A DNA stretch of 64,000 nt from Lysinibacillus sp. GTDB lineage: Bacteria > Bacillota > Bacilli > Bacillales_A > Planococcaceae. A program made the position numbers and the translations under genes. The stretch covers positions 1-64,000 of the forward strand of contig JAPSKP010000003.1 of assembly GCA_031181585.1 (NCBI GenBank), in the 5' to 3' direction. The notes under the pieces were generated by a model. That model did not search any database. It was not told the DNA's origin and saw nothing but the letters and a program-made list of their open reading frames with translations. Shown piece after piece: positions 1-8,342 of the stretch. Position 1 is the stretch's first letter. Each line of letters starts with the position of its first letter.

Positions 1-368
1 CCTAAAGATACAATGCGCTCATTGATCCCTTCAAGCATTTTAATCGAAGGCTCGACAGGGAGCTTTGTATCCGGCTGGACCGCCCACTTTTCTTCGTCGA
101 ACCCCGGTATGGTTGGATTTTCATCTGTTAAAGCCAGCTTCAAACGCTGATACATATTCAGCTGGGAATCTGCAATATGATGAACAAGCTGACGAACTGT
201 CCAGGCACCTTCGCGATATGTTTTGCTTAATTCTTCATCACTTAATGAATCAACCGTTTCTCTTAAGCGTGTTGTGTAAATTTCGATCTCCTTTAGCCAA
301 TCTTGAACATTTTCTAATGTTACTTCTTCAGGAACCTGCAGTTGTCCAATTGGGTATCGTACATCCAT
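1..368 (-). CDS. Bacillithiol S-transferase BstA/YfiT-like DinB-fold protein (3' end cut by window)
   Basis: The minus strand from the ATG at 366-368 reads MDVRYPIGQLQVPE, continues open to the window edge and so lacks its C-terminus. The segment WTVRQLVHHIADSQLNMYQR is typical of the DinB/YfiT four-helix fold, in which histidines bind a divalent metal. YfiT-like proteins (BstA) transfer bacillithiol to electrophiles in the cytoplasm of Firmicutes. A good ribosome binding site (AAGGAAAGGGG) lies just upstream of the chosen ATG. The gene sits immediately downstream of the CoA-transferase gene (about 29 bases separate them) and may be co-transcribed with it. The family call is based on motif recognition; substrate specificity is not visible. 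Confidence 0.8.
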   Translation of the reverse strand, partial: MDVRYPIGQLQVPEEVTLENVQDWLKEIEIYTTRLRETVDSLSDEELSKTYREGAWTVRQLVHHIADSQLNMYQRLKLALTDENPTIPGFDEEKWAVQPDTKLPVEPSIKMLEGINERIVSL

Positions 369-397
369 TTTTAAGCCCCTTTCCTTATTCGTTATTT

Positions 398-1909
398 TTA
401 GTTTTCCTCACCCATTAACATCGTGCCTTTTTCTTTAAGGCTTGTATGGAATGAGAAAGCTTTTTCAAGAATATGCGGAGTATGACCGCCAACCTTTTCT
501 TTTGCTTCTTCAAAGTAAGCACGTAACTGTGGTCTGTAAGTAGGATGTGCAATTTCAATCAGCTTTTCTGCTCTTTTTACCGGCGGCAGTCCACGCAGGT
601 CAGCATAACCTTGCTCTGTCACAATGACATCTACATCATGTTCTGTATGGTCAACATGTGATACGAAAGGAACGATTGCTGAAATAGCCCCGTCTTTTGC
701 CAAAGATGATGTGACAAAGATTGTAATTTTGGCGTTACGGGCAAAGTCTCCAGAACCGCCGATTCCATTCATAATTTTTGTTCCGCTCACATGAGTTGAA
801 TTGACATTTCCGTAAATATCTACTTCAAGAGCAGTGTTGAATGAAATAATGCCTAACCGGCGGATGACTTCCGGGTTATTAGAAATTTCCTGCGGTCTAA
901 ACATAATTTTGTCTTTGTATTTTTCTAAATCCCCGGCTAATGAATCTACACGTTTCTTAGAAAGAGAGAACGAAGTACCTGCTGCAAATTTAACGATCCC
1001 TGCATCGATCAAGTCAAAGACACCATCCTGCAGCACTTCAGAAAATACTTCGATATCCTTAAACTGAGAATGTTTCATCCCATTTAAAACAGCATTCGCA
1101 ACAGAACCTACGCCGGACTGTAATGGGGCTAATGATTCTGGTAAATTTCCTGCCTCCACTTCTCCAGCTAGGAAGCTTAATAAGTGATTGGCAATTTGCT
1201 GTGTTTCCTCATTTGGCTCAAATAATGGGGAAGGGATATCAGGCTGCTCCGATAAAACAATTCCTTTAACTTTGTCTGGATTGACTTTGATACCGATTTC
1301 TCCAATCCGGTCTGCCACATTGTAAATAGGAATCTCTCTGCGTTCCCCTTGATCTTTCTGTACGTAAATATCGTGAAGCCCTTCGTATGCGCTCGGGGCA
1401 GAGGTGTTTAGCTCAATGATAACGTTTTCAGCTCTTTCTACAAAAATCGGCGAGTTTCCTACAGAACCTGTCGGAATAATATAGCCTTCCTCCGTGATGG
1501 CAGCGGCTTCAATAACGGCATAATCAATTTTTCCTAATGTTCCTTTTCGTACCTCTTCAGCTGTGTGTGATAAATGCTGGTCAATATAGAAAATCTCACC
1601 TTTATTGATTTTCCCGCGCATCACAGCATTGCCCTGGTAAGGAACACGTAAGTTAAGGATACCGGCTTCGGCCATTGATTGGTCAGCTGTCGGGCCTAAC
1701 GAAGCACCCGTATATAAGTTCACCTTAAAGTCTTCTTTCTCACCACGCTTGGAAAGTGCAAGAGGAAATTCTTTCGGCTCACCGAAAAGCGTAAATCCAC
1801 TCATGCCAAGGTTCATTCCGTCTTCAATCCAAGAGGCTGCCTCCTCAGCTGAAACAACTTTACCCAAAAATGCTTCATTTCTGATGAATTGCTTTAAATC
1901 CTTACTCAT
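398..1909 (-). CDS. Acetyl-CoA hydrolase / succinyl-CoA:acetate CoA-transferase family protein
   Basis: A 503-residue class I CoA-transferase. The family exchanges CoA between acetyl-CoA or succinyl-CoA and free acids, or hydrolyses acetyl-CoA, in the cytoplasm. Visible family features are GSVGNS near residue 150, the SGVGSVANAVL segment near 265, and FSEVLQDG, whose Glu at about residue 291 matches the catalytic glutamate that forms the acyl-CoA thioester in AarC-type enzymes. The glycine-rich GIGGSGDF and EQGYADLRGL motifs follow. An upstream in-frame TTG exists, but the ATG at 1907-1909 has the better-spaced AGGTGA ribosome binding site. A LysR regulator lies upstream on the same strand. 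Hydrolase and succinate CoA-transferase activities cannot be separated from sequence alone. Confidence 0.9.
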   Translation of the reverse strand: MSKDLKQFIRNEAFLGKVVSAEEAASWIEDGMNLGMSGFTLFGEPKEFPLALSKRGEKEDFKVNLYTGASLGPTADQSMAEAGILNLRVPYQGNAVMRGKINKGEIFYIDQHLSHTAEEVRKGTLGKIDYAVIEAAAITEEGYIIPTGSVGNSPIFVERAENVIIELNTSAPSAYEGLHDIYVQKDQGERREIPIYNVADRIGEIGIKVNPDKVKGIVLSEQPDIPSPLFEPNEETQQIANHLLSFLAGEVEAGNLPESLAPLQSGVGSVANAVLNGMKHSQFKDIEVFSEVLQDGVFDLIDAGIVKFAAGTSFSLSKKRVDSLAGDLEKYKDKIMFRPQEISNNPEVIRRLGIISFNTALEVDIYGNVNSTHVSGTKIMNGIGGSGDFARNAKITIFVTSSLAKDGAISAIVPFVSHVDHTEHDVDVIVTEQGYADLRGLPPVKRAEKLIEIAHPTYRPQLRAYFEEAKEKVGGHTPHILEKAFSFHTSLKEKGTMLMGEEN

Positions 1910-2097
1910 TAACAATCACCTCATAATTAGTTTTTTACTTGATGAAATGCTGGCAAAAAATTTATAGGCATTCCCAGTTGATGATAAACCCCCTTGCCAT
2001 ATTTATTTCTCATTTTCATGAGTGGCCTTGTCTTCATTGTAAAGAGGACTATACCGTCAGTCTATTACATCATTTCTATGATAATGATAGATACAAA

Positions 2098-3021
2098 CTA
2101 TAATACAAAATTAGACAAAGATTGCATTGCCTCTTTCTCTGTGTGAAAATGAAGCTTTTCGATTTCACGTACTAATAATTTAATATATTCACGTGCTGCA
2201 TAATTAATAAAACAATTCTTTTTCATTACGAGATAAACGCCCCTAGTCAAAGCTGGTTTTTCAATACGCTGGAAAAATAAATCCTCTGTATCATAAAATT
2301 CGTACAATGTACGTGAGACAACACTAAGACCGACATCATTTCGAACTAGATTCAGAATCGATTTAATACTAGACGTTTCAATGATCGGCTCTAGCTTCTT
2401 ACCAAATGTAGCGCTGGTCTTATTAAGCAATTTTCTGCATTGATGACTGTTCGGAAATAAAATAAGAGGGCTATCTAAAACAGAAGAAAAGGAAACTTTT
2501 TGTTCTTCCTTCTGTTGACTGCTAATCAGATAAAATTCTTCCTCATACAATTTTGTTACTTGCAGCATATCATATTGATCAAGCTGAAAACCTATACCAA
2601 AATCAGCCTGATTTTCGAGGACAGCCTTTTCTACTTGATCTGTAGTTTCAATAAGCACTTTGATGCTCGGATACAGCTGGTTAAATTGAATACACAAAGT
2701 AGATACCAAATCCGTTATCTCTCCTGGCAGCACAGCAATCTTCAATTCTCCCATTTCTACTTTCGAAAATGCTGTAATCTGCGAAGACATACTTTGGATG
2801 GAAGCTTGAATATTTAACGCCTCTCGCTGGACAATTTCTCCGACCCTCGTAAGTTCAATTCTCTTGCCAACACGGTTAAACAGCGAATAGCCTACCTCTT
2901 TTTCCAGCATCTTAATTTGATGGCTTAAAGTGGGTTGTGAGATTCCTAAATTTTCAGCTGCCTTCGTAAAATGCAGTTCTTTACTAACCATTAAAAAATA
3001 CTCTAAATGTCGTAATTCCAT
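2098..3021 (-). CDS. LysR-family transcriptional regulator
   Basis: A 307-residue LysR regulator. The N-terminal winged helix-turn-helix is clear: MELRHLEYFLMVSKELHFT, then KAAENLGISQPTLSHQIKML, with the linker helix to about residue 90. The rest is a periplasmic-binding-protein-like effector domain of usual length. The start ATG at 3019-3021 follows an AAAGGG site. It lies upstream of the CoA-transferase gene in the same orientation with a 188-base gap (1910-2097), so it may control that gene, itself, or both. No effector can be assigned. The gap holds an AT-rich TGATAATGATA stretch near 2076 but no regulator site that I can name confidently. Confidence 0.9.
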   Translation of the reverse strand: MELRHLEYFLMVSKELHFTKAAENLGISQPTLSHQIKMLEKEVGYSLFNRVGKRIELTRVGEIVQREALNIQASIQSMSSQITAFSKVEMGELKIAVLPGEITDLVSTLCIQFNQLYPSIKVLIETTDQVEKAVLENQADFGIGFQLDQYDMLQVTKLYEEEFYLISSQQKEEQKVSFSSVLDSPLILFPNSHQCRKLLNKTSATFGKKLEPIIETSSIKSILNLVRNDVGLSVVSRTLYEFYDTEDLFFQRIEKPALTRGVYLVMKKNCFINYAAREYIKLLVREIEKLHFHTEKEAMQSLSNFVL

Positions 3022-3354
3022 GCCGCTTCAGCCCTTTTCAGTAAATTTTCATCCTTGTTTACATAGTTGTTTCATCCGGTACTCTAGTTGTTTTCTTTAC
3101 TGGAATTATTTCATATTGTGACCCTAAAAAGCAAAAAGGTCGTGATTATGCTTTTGCATCGTGCTTTATTTCTGAATACGGTACCTTGCTATCTGCCTGT
3201 TAAATGTTTTGAAAAGAAGCATTTCTGTACCCGTATCTAAAACCGTGGATATTCGTAAATACCGGATTTCACTTACTATACTCTTTTCGTCAAATACACG
3301 CCGTACCCCAATCAACATATGATATAGAACCGGGAATATTGAAGGAGGAAAGAG
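3022..3354. other. Divergent intergenic region between lysR and the coiled-coil gene
   Basis: No gene was found. The region must hold promoters for the minus-strand LysR gene and the plus-strand coiled-coil gene. A TATGAT hexamer at 3318-3323 is a possible minus-10 box for the latter, but no good minus-35 partner is visible 16-18 bases upstream. A weak inverted repeat (GCAAAA/TTTTGC) lies at about 3129-3157. Confidence 0.35.
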
Positions 3355-4197
3355 ATGGGGTTATCTATGAACGGCAGCCGACACTCACGTGTATTTATAA
3401 ATAATGATCAGCTGATTGACAATAATCAGGTTGAGTATAAGAGTGATTATTTGGCGGAATTTGTGAAGGAGCAGCAGGCATCAAATGAATTGCTTCGCCG
3501 GGCTATCCGTGTGCTGAAGCAGCATCATACCAATGTGACAGTAAGACAGATGAATAAATGGCGGGTGATCGACAAGCAGCTTGGTGAGCTCAATGGCCAG
3601 CATGAGAAAGTGGAGCAGCATATAACGGGCTGGCTGGAGAAGCTGGAAAACCAAAATCAGGAGCTCCAAGCGACTGTCACTGTGGAGCAGCAGGAGATTA
3701 AAATGCTGCTGGAGCAAATGGAGCATGTCGGGAAAACATATACAGAACTTGAACAGAAGCTGGATGAATTAACAGGTACAAATCAGAAAATGACGGACCG
3801 TCTGGATCAACAATCGACGGTGAACGAAGAAATGATCAGCCGTTTAGATCAGTATCAGGATCTCCAGGAGGAAATTTCCCAGCAGCTTGATCAGTTCACC
3901 TTGGTCACAGATGAGGTGATGAACCGATTGAAACAGCTAGGAGGTTCGCATGAAGAAGTGATGAGTAAAATGGATGAGCATCATGACCTTCAGCAAACGA
4001 TGGCGAATCAGGTTTCTACTATAGAAGAAACACAGAAAGACTTGATCGATCGGGTAGAAGGCCAGGAGGGGGTAATGGACAAATTAATGCGCCAAGTTCA
4101 CCATTTACGTTCTATTCTTTATGAACGTACTAATTTCCTGGAAGAGAAGATGGAAAAGGCGTATGAGCAATTTAACCGAATTTATATGAAAAATTAA
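3355..4197 (+). CDS. Hypothetical coiled-coil protein
   Basis: A 280-residue soluble protein of no recognised family. It has no signal peptide or membrane segment. From about residue 30 to the end it is almost entirely charged heptad-like helix, rich in Gln, Glu, Leu and Met. A degenerate repeat of the type LDQxxxxxEEM/LDQ recurs between about residues 130 and 250 (RLDQQSTVNEEMISRLDQ, QQLDQFTLVTDEVMNRLKQ, MSKMDEHHDLQQTMANQ). This suggests a long, probably oligomeric, coiled coil. The ATG follows a very strong AAGGAGGAAAGAG ribosome binding site, so high translation is expected. It is monocistronic; its terminator region contains the first copy of the repeat element described below. A structural or surface-associated role would be a guess. 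Confidence 0.75.
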   Translation: MGLSMNGSRHSRVFINNDQLIDNNQVEYKSDYLAEFVKEQQASNELLRRAIRVLKQHHTNVTVRQMNKWRVIDKQLGELNGQHEKVEQHITGWLEKLENQNQELQATVTVEQQEIKMLLEQMEHVGKTYTELEQKLDELTGTNQKMTDRLDQQSTVNEEMISRLDQYQDLQEEISQQLDQFTLVTDEVMNRLKQLGGSHEEVMSKMDEHHDLQQTMANQVSTIEETQKDLIDRVEGQEGVMDKLMRQVHHLRSILYERTNFLEEKMEKAYEQFNRIYMKN

Positions 4198-4237
4198 AGC
4201 CAGGTACGAGAATTTGATTCAATTTTATATGTAAGAT

Positions 4238-4267
4238 GAAACGACCTTGAGAGATCAAGGTCGTTTC
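4238..4267 (+). repeat. Upstream (proximal) copy of the terminator hairpin at locus 1
   Basis: An 11-bp perfect stem (GAAACGACCTT with AAGGTCGTTTC, loop GAGAGATC) follows the coiled-coil gene. It lacks a downstream T-run and is the near-identical twin of the hairpin at 4467-4496. The two copies flank the 201-bp repeat element. Confidence 0.85.
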
Positions 4268-4467
4268 AGCCTGTTGACAAACGCTTTCATCCTGCGTTGC
4301 TTGCCTTGCTCGTCCGCGAATGAACTTAGGTTCTATTCGCATCTTCGCTCGTCGGCGCGCCTTGTCTGACAAGCGTTTTCAAGACAGGCTGGGTAAAATC
4401 TTCTTTTTACCAAAATATCTAAAAAGGCGCATAGACAAAGTCATAAAACGACTTTGTCTTCGCTCTG
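4267..4467 (+). mobile_element. 200-bp structured repeat element, copy 1
   Basis: This 201-bp stretch from CAGCCTGTTGAC to CTCTG recurs at 10873-11072 with a nearly identical first 130 bp and a similar end. It contains no open reading frame of note. The outer arms pair: CAGCCTGT-TGACAAACGCTT at the left with AAGCGTTTTCAAGACAGGCTG at 4372-4392. An inner stem GCGAAT/ATTCGC encloses GAACTTAGGTTC. A second hairpin near the right end pairs GACAAAGTC with GACTTTGTC (4434-4459). The element is flanked by duplicated copies of the local terminator hairpin, which is what an insertion with target duplication would leave. No transposase is nearby, so it would be non-autonomous. A structured RNA role is an alternative. 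Confidence 0.7.
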
Positions 4468-4497
4468 AAACGACCTTGAGAGATTAAGGTTGTTTTT
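4467..4497 (+). terminator. Rho-independent terminator of the coiled-coil gene (distal hairpin copy)
   Basis: The stem GAAACGACCTT / AAGGTTGTTTT with loop GAGAGATT is followed directly by a T-run. It matches the proximal copy at 4238-4267 except for two C-to-T changes. Only this distal copy has the U-tail needed for termination. Confidence 0.8.
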
Positions 4498-4530
4498 TAT
4501 TTTGGCAAGAGGAGAAAGAGTCAAATGAAT

Positions 4531-4628
4531 TTTACAATGATTTACAATAATTAACTAGTTGTTAGAAAAGTCTAAATATTGTTCACCAAATTTTCAAATA
4601 GAAATAAACTTTTTACACTACATTTACA
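4531..4628 (+). promoter_or_regulatory. Pho-box-like TTTACA direct repeats upstream of pstS
   Basis: TTTACA occurs at 4531 and 4541 with TTAACT at 4551 (10-base period). TTCACC and TTTTCA follow at 4582 and about 4591, then TTTACA at 4612 and 4623 (11-base period). Known PhoP sites in Bacillus are direct repeats of TTAACA-like hexamers at about 11-base spacing. The second cluster ends about 18 bases before a TAATAAAT sequence (about 4646) that could be a minus-10 box. Phosphate-starvation control by PhoP is therefore inferred for pstSCAB. Confidence 0.65.
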
Positions 4629-4696
4629 AAACATCCATCGAACGTTAATAAATATCCTTTATTCTAAAACTAGATTAAAAGTCATGGAGGTACCGA

Positions 4697-5518
4697 ATGA
4701 TGAAAAGGTGGATGCAACTAATTTTGCTGATGACGATGGTCGCACTACTCGCTGCATGTGGAAAAGATAGCGCACAGGAAGCGGCGGCAGGAGCAACGAT
4801 TGCCATTTCGGGTTCGACATCCGTTGGGCCATTAGCAGAGAAGCTTGCGATGAAATATGAAGAGCAGGAAGCAGTGAATATCGAAGTAAACCAAATTGGT
4901 TCCTCGGCAGGAATTACAAATGCAACGACGGGTGTTTCGGAAATCGGTATGTCTAGCCGTGATTTAAAAGAAGAAGAAAAAGCAGAGCTAGAGGAAGTAG
5001 TCATTGCCTATGACGGGATTGTGGTTGTCACACACCCGACAAATAAAGTAGATAATTTGACAATGGATCAGGTGAAGCAAATTTTTACGGGTGAAGTGAC
5101 GAACTGGAAGGAGCTTGGCGGTGACGATATGGAAATCGTGGTTGTCTCACGTGAGGATGGTTCAGGTTCACGTGATGCATTTCAGGAAATCGTCGGTTAC
5201 TCTTCAGGTGAATTAATTCGTAATGCAATCGTAGCAAGCGGAAACGGAAATATTAAAACAACGGTTGCAACAAATAAGCATGCAGTAGGATTTATTTCCT
5301 TTGAATATATTGATGAGTCGATTGCAACAGTTGACATCAACGGAGTAGAGGCAACGGCGGAAAATGTACTAGCAAATGAATATAGTCTGTCCCGGCCATT
5401 CCTTTTTGTGCACCGTGCAGCGGAGCTGACAAAAGCAGGCCAATCATTTATCGACTTTATCTTAAGCGATGAAGGGCAGGAGATTGTTGAATCATCTGGC
5501 GCGATTCGCGTTAACTAA
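4697..5518 (+). CDS. pstS: Phosphate ABC transporter substrate-binding lipoprotein PstS
   Basis: A 273-residue phosphate-binding lipoprotein of the PstS family. The lipobox LLAAC places the acylated cysteine at residue 21. ISGSTSVGPLAEKLA and the later REDGSGSRDAF are the phosphate-contacting loops typical of PstS, and VGFISFEYID is the usual C-lobe segment. It captures inorganic phosphate outside the membrane and delivers it to PstC/PstA. The ATG at 4697 lies five bases after GGAGGT. It is the first gene of pstSCAB; TTTACA-type repeats upstream suggest PhoP control. No phoU follows pstB in this cluster. Confidence 0.95.
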   Translation: MMKRWMQLILLMTMVALLAACGKDSAQEAAAGATIAISGSTSVGPLAEKLAMKYEEQEAVNIEVNQIGSSAGITNATTGVSEIGMSSRDLKEEEKAELEEVVIAYDGIVVVTHPTNKVDNLTMDQVKQIFTGEVTNWKELGGDDMEIVVVSREDGSGSRDAFQEIVGYSSGELIRNAIVASGNGNIKTTVATNKHAVGFISFEYIDESIATVDINGVEATAENVLANEYSLSRPFLFVHRAAELTKAGQSFIDFILSDEGQEIVESSGAIRVN

Positions 5519-5532
5519 TTGGAGGAATTGTA

Positions 5533-6444
5533 GTGACTACCGCAAACATGGAAAAGCATGAAGAAATGACGAAAGCGAACAAGCGGAAATACTTGCTTGA
5601 AAGCTTGTCAGCAAAAATATTTTTAGGCTGTGCATTATTGTCGGTATTAAGTTTGTTGCTCATTATTGGGTTTGTATTTTATAAAGGGTCGAATCCATTT
5701 ATTGCGGATGGCTATAGCTTCATTGATTTCATCTTTGGATCAGAATGGGTACCGAGTGAGGACAAGTTTGGGATCTTCCCTATGATTGTCGCTTCTCTAT
5801 TTGCGACAGCAGGAGCATTAGTAATAGGCGTACCAGTCGGGTTATTTACAGCGATTTTCCTCGCTGAAATTGCACCAAAATCAGTAGCAAAAGTGTTATC
5901 GCCGGCTATTCAGTTATTAGCAGGTATTCCGTCTGTCTTGTATGGGGTATTCGGTTTAGCGATTATTGTTCCGTTTCTGCAAAATAACTTAGGCCTTGCG
6001 CGGGGGCAGAGCTTGCTGGCAGTTATCATCGTATTAGCAATTATGATGCTGCCGACGATTGTGACGGTTGCAGAAACAGCAATTCGTGCAGTGCCGAAAA
6101 CATATCGGGAAGGATCTATGGCGCTTGGTGCTTCGCAAATCGGTACGATTTTTAAAGTAGTGGTGCCGGCAGCGAAATCAGGAATCATGGCCGCTATTGT
6201 CCTCGGACTAGGCCGGGCGATCGGTGAAACGATGGCAGTGATTCTTGTGGCAGGTAATAGCTTGATCATCCCAACAAGCTTGACGGATTCGGTTCGTCCA
6301 TTAACGACGAACATTGCACTTGAGATGGGCTATGCATTCGGGACACATCAGGAAATGCTGTTTGCAACAGGGATTGTGTTATTCTCTTTCATTTTACTTT
6401 TAAACTTTGTATTAGCGAAAATTACGGCAAAAGGTGGTCAATAA
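5533..6444 (+). CDS. pstC: Phosphate ABC transporter permease PstC
   Basis: A 303-residue inner-membrane permease with six predicted membrane segments after a short charged N-terminus. PSVLYGVFGLAIIVP and the cytoplasmic EAA-type loop YREGSMALGASQ...TIFKVVVPAA are characteristic of PstC. It forms the membrane channel with PstA and is driven by PstB. The start is a GTG 15 bases after pstS ends, preceded by GGAGGAATTGTA. Its stop codon lies one base before the preferred start of pstA, so translation is probably coupled. Confidence 0.95.
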   Translation: MTTANMEKHEEMTKANKRKYLLESLSAKIFLGCALLSVLSLLLIIGFVFYKGSNPFIADGYSFIDFIFGSEWVPSEDKFGIFPMIVASLFATAGALVIGVPVGLFTAIFLAEIAPKSVAKVLSPAIQLLAGIPSVLYGVFGLAIIVPFLQNNLGLARGQSLLAVIIVLAIMMLPTIVTVAETAIRAVPKTYREGSMALGASQIGTIFKVVVPAAKSGIMAAIVLGLGRAIGETMAVILVAGNSLIIPTSLTDSVRPLTTNIALEMGYAFGTHQEMLFATGIVLFSFILLLNFVLAKITAKGGQ

Positions 6445-6445
6445 G

Positions 6446-7270
6446 GTGAGACAAGCAAAAGAAAATATGCTGCGGGGCCTGCTATGGCTATCTGCCTTTG
6501 TATCAATAGCCGTCCTCGTCGTAATTGTTGGATATATCTTTTATAAAGGAATTTCATACATTAGCTTTGATTTTATTTTCGGTGACTACTCGCCAACAGG
6601 TGATGGCGGTATTTGGCCGATGATTGTTACAACTCTTTATACGATCGGTATTTCATTATTAATTGCAACACCGATTGGCATTTTAGCAGCGGTTTATTTG
6701 CAGGAGTATGCAAAGCAGGGACGATTAGTGAAAACAATCCGCTTTGCGACGGAAAGCTTAACAGGTATTCCATCGATTATCTATGGTTTGTTTGGTGCTG
6801 TGTTCTTTGTCACGACATTAAAATTAGGGATGTCGATTATCTCAGCTTCCCTGACATTAACGATTATTGTATTGCCGGTAATCATCCGTACGACGGAGGA
6901 GGCGTTAAAAACGGTACCTCAGTCTTATCGGGAGGGTTCACTCGCACTCGGTACAACAAAGCTTCAGACACTTATTAAGGTGATTTTGCCAAGTGCAATG
7001 CCTGGGATCTTATCGGGTATCATTTTATCGATTGGACGTATTGTCGGTGAATCGGCAGCGATCTTCCTGACGGCAGGAACAGTAGCAGCGATGCCGGAAA
7101 GCATCTTCTCATCAGCACGTACGCTGACTGTACATTCCTACCTGGTTACACAGGAATCCGGAGACATCGGGCTAGCGGCAGCTGTCGGAATTGTGTTGAT
7201 CGTAATCATTTTAGCATTGAATTTTGGCGCGACATTCGTTTCGAAAAAATTAAACAAGGCAGATTATTAA
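6446..7270 (+). CDS. pstA: Phosphate ABC transporter permease PstA
   Basis: A 274-residue permease with six membrane segments. PSIIYGLFGAVFFV and the EAA loop YREGSLALGTTKLQTLIKVILP identify the PstA partner of PstC. The GTG at 6446 is chosen because AAAGGTGG lies eight bases upstream; an earlier in-frame GTG at 6434 would overlap pstC and sit within that ribosome binding site. It is the third gene of pstSCAB. Confidence 0.93.
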   Translation: MRQAKENMLRGLLWLSAFVSIAVLVVIVGYIFYKGISYISFDFIFGDYSPTGDGGIWPMIVTTLYTIGISLLIATPIGILAAVYLQEYAKQGRLVKTIRFATESLTGIPSIIYGLFGAVFFVTTLKLGMSIISASLTLTIIVLPVIIRTTEEALKTVPQSYREGSLALGTTKLQTLIKVILPSAMPGILSGIILSIGRIVGESAAIFLTAGTVAAMPESIFSSARTLTVHSYLVTQESGDIGLAAAVGIVLIVIILALNFGATFVSKKLNKADY

Positions 7271-7282
7271 AGGGGTATCGCT

Positions 7283-8104
7283 ATGACAATTACAATGGAA
7301 AAACCGATAATGAGAGCAAGCTCATTTGCATTTGTGAAGGAAGCAGCTGCTGAAAAGGAAAAAATAAAAGTAAGTAATTTAAATCTATATTATGGGGAAA
7401 AGCAGGCGCTTTATAATGTATCATTGGATATTCAGCAAAAGGAAGTCACTGCGTTAATCGGTCCTTCCGGCTGCGGTAAATCAACATTTTTACGTACATT
7501 AAACCGTATGAACGATTTAATTGACGGGGTGAAAATCAACGGTGATATCGTGATCGACGACGAAAACATTTACCGCTCGAACGATGTGATCAAGCTTCGT
7601 ACAAAGGTAGGAATGGTGTTTCAAAAGCCGAACCTGTTTCCGATGAGTATTTATGATAATGTAGCATACGGCCCTCGCATGCAAGGGATTAAAAACAAAA
7701 AGGTGCTAAATCAAATTGTAGAAGACAGCCTTCGCGGCGCAGCTATCTGGGATGAGGTAAAGGACCGCCTGAAATCGTCGGCACTTGGTCTTTCCGGCGG
7801 GCAGCAGCAGCGTGTATGTATTGCCCGGGCAATTGCGATGAAGCCGGATGTTATTTTAATGGATGAGCCAACGTCAGCGCTTGATCCGATTTCAACACTG
7901 AAAGTTGAAGAGCTTATCGCCCAGCTGAAAGAGAATTACACAATTGTGATTGTGACACATAATATGCAGCAGGCAGCCCGTATCAGCGATAAAACGGCTT
8001 TCTTCTTAAATGGAGAAATCGTTGAATACGATAAAACAGATGTCATTTTCTCTAATCCGACAGACAAGCGCACAGAAGACTATATTTCCGGTCGTTTTGG
8101 CTAA
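7283..8104 (+). CDS. pstB: Phosphate ABC transporter ATP-binding protein PstB
   Basis: A 273-residue ABC ATPase. The Walker A GPSGCGKS, signature LSGGQQQR, Walker [13 protein letters not shown] and switch histidine (IVTHNMQQA) are all present. [19 protein letters not shown] is diagnostic for PstB. The first 30 residues before [11 protein letters not shown] are a slightly extended, less conserved N-terminus. It energises PstCA from the cytoplasmic side. It is the last gene of the operon and is followed by a strong terminator. Confidence 0.95.
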   Translation: MTITMEKPIMRASSFAFVKEAAAEKEKIKVSNLNLYYGEKQALYNVSLDIQQKEVTALIGPSGCGKSTFLRTLNRMNDLIDGVKINGDIVIDDENIYRSNDVIKLRTKVGMVFQKPNLFPMSIYDNVAYGPRMQGIKNKKVLNQIVEDSLRGAAIWDEVKDRLKSSALGLSGGQQQRVCIARAIAMKPDVILMDEPTSALDPISTLKVEELIAQLKENYTIVIVTHNMQQAARISDKTAFFLNGEIVEYDKTDVIFSNPTDKRTEDYISGRFG

Positions 8105-8141
8105 TCAAGTTTCTAATTGAATATGTTTATAATAGCATCAG

Positions 8142-8184
8142 CACCCTCAAGGTTTGATAAATTCAAATCTTGAGGGTGTTTTTT
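8142..8184 (+). terminator. Terminator of pstSCAB
   Basis: The inverted repeat CACCCTCAAGGTTTGA / TCAAATCTTGAGGGTG (8142-8157 with 8163-8178) is followed by a T6 run. Confidence 0.9.
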
Positions 8185-8266
8185 GTATGCCGAGAAGAAA
8201 TGTCTACTATAGACTTTATGGCCGCTTTTTTGAGAAGCTATTCGGTAGAAGAAAATAATCGTTCGT

Positions 8267-8296
8267 TTCAACTTTTTTGGTCCTGCCATCCGTCTA
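8267..8296 (+). promoter_or_regulatory. Putative ECF-sigma promoter upstream of sigV-like gene
   Basis: TTTCAACTT at 8266-8274 and CGTCTA at 8291-8296 are separated by 16 bases. This resembles the AAC-type minus-35 and CGTC minus-10 elements used by B. subtilis ECF sigma factors. It lies about 45 bases upstream of the sigma gene, as expected for autoregulation. The minus-35 is not a full TGAAAC. Confidence 0.5.
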
Positions 8297-8342
8297 TCAT
8301 ATGTATACACGAACAAATGCTGAAAAAAGGAGCCCTTAGTAG

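Noticed and set aside
2076-2095. Fur-box-like TGATAATGATA sequence
   Set aside because: Only half of the 19-base palindrome is present, so it is not listed as a site.
4267-4467. CRISPR repeat or tRNA-like structure for the 200-bp element
   Set aside because: Only two distant copies with no spacer array, and the fold does not give a cloverleaf.
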